This document shows positions 35,168 to 36,174 of a stretch of DNA of 36,174 nt, piece after piece. Below the pieces are notes generated by a model, which ran no database searches, was not told the origin of the DNA, and was given only the letters and a program-made list of their open reading frames with translations. Each line of letters starts with the position of its first letter. Within the stretch, counting starts at the first letter, position 1. The stretch is taken from the NCBI GenBank assembly GCA_023150805.1, contig JAKLKF010000006.1, positions 1 to 36,174 on the forward strand. Direction: 5' to 3'. A program made the position numbers and the translations under genes. This DNA comes from Myxococcota bacterium (GTDB lineage: Bacteria > Myxococcota_A > UBA796 > UBA2385).

Positions 35168-35667
35168 TGCAGCGGGTCGTGGCCGCCCTCGTCGCGCCGG
35201 TGCGGTGGTTCGAGGGCCTCGCGCCGACCCTGCAGGATCGACTGGTGGGGGCGTCGCTGGCCCTGCCCTCCGGCACGGTGTTGGCGGTGGCTCGGTGGCT
35301 CAGCCCCGACCCGTCGGGCATGGGTACCCACCGGCAGCTCGGCCTGGGTGGGTGCGCCATGCTCACCGGCACGGGCGTGCCCTGCCCGATGTGCGGGATG
35401 ACGACGACCTTCTCCCACATGGCCCACCTGCAGCCGGTGCAGGCCCTCTTCAACCAGCCCTTCGGCGTGGCGCTGTTCCTGGCGACGGCCCTCGCCTTCG
35501 CGCTGGGGACCTCGGACCTCGTCCAGCCCCGCGGCCGCTGGCGCCAGGCGTGGACCTGGGTCGATCAACGAGAGGGCTGGATCGCGGGTGGCCTGATGTT
35601 GGGGTTGATCCTGGGCTGGGCCTACAAGGTGGGCACGGCCACGCACTTTCTGTCGGCTGTGCCTTGA
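35167..35667 (+). CDS. DUF2752 membrane protein
   Basis: 166 residues from a GTG overlapping the zapA stop. The DUF2752 hallmark CPMCGMTTTFSHMAHLQPVQAL (a CPxCGxT motif, then a helix ending before FNQPFG) lies at about 77-100. Membrane helices follow (VALFLATALAFALGT and IAGGLMLGLILGWAY). An N-terminal region of about 60 residues precedes. The family's function is unknown. It is probably co-transcribed with zapA. Its last codons overlap the -35 of the 6S RNA promoter. Confidence 0.88.
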   Translation: MQRVVAALVAPVRWFEGLAPTLQDRLVGASLALPSGTVLAVARWLSPDPSGMGTHRQLGLGGCAMLTGTGVPCPMCGMTTTFSHMAHLQPVQALFNQPFGVALFLATALAFALGTSDLVQPRGRWRQAWTWVDQREGWIAGGLMLGLILGWAYKVGTATHFLSAVP

Positions 35668-35692
35668 CGGAGGCGGCAGGCCTCCATAATAG
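35664..35692 (+). promoter_or_regulatory. Promoter of the candidate 6S RNA
   Basis: TTGACG (35664-35669), 17-base spacer, TAATAG (35687-35692). An alternative -10 CATAAT lies at 35685-35690 with a 15-base spacer. The -35 overlaps the stop codon of the DUF2752 gene. The start would be near 35699. Confidence 0.55.
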
Positions 35693-35698
35693 GCGGGG

Positions 35699-35872
35699 GC
35701 CTCGCGGGGGAGCGACCCCGTCGACGGCAGGCTGGACGAAGGCCACCCCCGGGTAGCCGCGGTCAGCGACGCTCTTAACAAGCAGACGCCACGTCCCTCG
35801 GGCCCAGGAGCCCGAACGTGGCGCGTCGTCCGAGTTCCCGAACGCAGTCGCGGGGCCTGTCGTGCCCCGCAT
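35699..35872 (+). ncRNA. ssrS: Candidate 6S RNA
   Basis: About 174 bases with no supportable ORF, downstream of zapA and of a near-consensus promoter, folding by eye into a long rod. Outer stem GCGGGG (35704-35709)/CCCCGC (35865-35870); then GCGA (35712-35715)/TCGT (35860-35863); CCCCG (35716-35720)/CGGGG (35851-35855); CGAC (35722-35725)/GTCG (35847-35850); GGACGA (35734-35739)/TCGTCC (35826-35831). An open central region (35740-35787) is followed by a terminal hairpin GCCACGT/ACGTGGC (35788-35822) with inner TCGGGC/GCCCGA. Length, position and the closing stem-bubble-terminal hairpin plan match 6S RNA, which mimics an open promoter and holds RNA polymerase in stationary phase. The ends are estimates, and no covariance search was run. 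Confidence 0.6.
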
Positions 35873-35881
35873 GATCCTCGC

Positions 35882-35918
35882 TCGCCTGGCGCCGGAGTCA
35901 TCTGGAGCCGACAGGCGA
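35882..35918 (+). terminator. Hairpin after the candidate 6S RNA
   Basis: TCGCCTG (35882-35888) and CAGGCGA (35912-35918) form a perfect 7-bp stem around a loop that can pair further (GGC/GCC). It is a possible terminator or processing signal for the upstream RNA. There is no T-tract. Confidence 0.4.
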
Positions 35919-35983
35919 AGAGGTGCAGGTGGCCCACCCACCAACCACGGTATCCACCGCGCGGACCCCAAGGTCGGCGGTCG

Positions 35984-36022
35984 AAAAAAGTGGTTGCCAG
36001 GTTGCGGTCGACCCGATAGACT
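35984..36022 (+). promoter_or_regulatory. Strong promoter with A-tract, first of a tandem pair
   Basis: TTGCCA (35994-35999), 17-base spacer, TAGACT (36017-36022), with a run of six A at 35984-35989 directly upstream like an UP element. It is among the best promoter matches in the window, and no gene follows within the window. Confidence 0.6.
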
Positions 36023-36082
36023 GCACAAGCCTCCGGACCACGGTCTGGCGGCGCCGACGGGAAGAATCTTCGCAGTACGGCC

Positions 36083-36111
36083 TTGACGGTCGCGCATCAC
36101 GGAGATAGACT
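36083..36111 (+). promoter_or_regulatory. Strong promoter, second of a tandem pair
   Basis: TTGACG (36083-36088), 17-base spacer, TAGACT (36106-36111). It shares the exact octamer GATAGACT with the first promoter 89 bases upstream. TGCTCGCTCAA at 36127-36137 resembles a boxA antitermination element. From 36112 to the window end no gene is seen. The transcript it drives lies to the right. Confidence 0.6.
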
Positions 36112-36174
36112 CGGCCGGCGAAACGGTGCTCGCTCAAGTGGCGGCCACCAACCAGGTCCACGGGACCCGGTCTT

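Noticed and set aside
35769..35782. boxA-like GCTCTTAACAA inside the candidate 6S RNA
   Set aside because: It resembles the rRNA antitermination box, but no rRNA follows within the remaining 390 bases and it lies in the open region of the 6S-like fold; chance similarity is more likely.
35699..35872. tmRNA, SRP RNA or RNase P RNA as alternatives for this non-coding region
   Set aside because: No T-loop/CCA end or resume-ORF (tmRNA), no GGAAGGAAGCAGC core (SRP RNA), and no GAGGAAAGTCC/ACAGAA motifs (RNase P) are present.
35862..36108. Short open frames on both strands at the right edge
   Set aside because: None has a ribosome-binding site, a recognisable domain or codon use like the neighbours, and they cover the tandem promoters.

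Overview
This is a very GC-rich chromosomal window (well over two thirds G+C by eye). It has tightly packed genes, many GTG and a few TTG starts, and no mobile elements, CRISPR arrays or tRNA/rRNA genes. The gene content suggests an uncultured relative of the Myxococcota/Deltaproteobacteria. The signs are a Hanks-type kinase with a PEGA tail, a 7TMR-DISM histidine kinase, many lipoproteins with very short signal peptides, an alpha/beta-type pyruvate dehydrogenase, and a probable 6S RNA just downstream of zapA. The taxonomy is inferred from content, not from a search.

Left part (1-6546). A partial 7TM-PAS-histidine kinase runs off the left edge. It is followed, all on the minus strand, by a small secreted protein with its own terminator and a large PP2C-type phosphatase with an unusual N-terminal region. 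A COG1078-type HD phosphohydrolase is divergent from the phosphatase. Region 6571-14579 holds an Nfu Fe-S scaffold protein, an acyl-CoA dehydrogenase/SDR pair, and then a run of small envelope proteins: lipoproteins, a lipoprotein alpha/beta hydrolase and a membrane-anchored PEGA-like protein, with a NYN-domain nuclease among them.

Middle part (14609-29083). The complete pdhA-pdhB-pdhC operon (minus) diverges from argS across a perfect 8-bp inverted repeat. argS is followed by a two-tier hairpin and by a Ser/Thr kinase gene coupled to a secreted protein. A low-molecular-weight tyrosine phosphatase faces a cyclophilin. The cyclophilin begins an apparent operon for nucleoside salvage (deoC, deoA, nupC) that also contains a DUF5819-like protein and an HTTM-domain protein between deoA and nupC.

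Right part (29096-36174). A TM2 protein precedes a gamma-carbonic-anhydrase-like protein, Smc, FtsY, ZapA and a DUF2752 membrane protein, forming a chromosome segregation, protein targeting and division neighbourhood. The last 500 bases carry no gene that I can support. They hold a promoter and rod-like fold consistent with 6S RNA, then two strong tandem promoters (TTGCCA-17-TAGACT and TTGACG-17-TAGACT) facing right. These look like the leader of a highly expressed transcript, possibly an rRNA operon, beyond the window.

A repeated theme is a TAGRNT/TAATCC -10-like hexamer upstream of start codons. At four genes it lies 6-8 bases before the ATG with no good ribosome-binding site, which suggests leaderless mRNAs.
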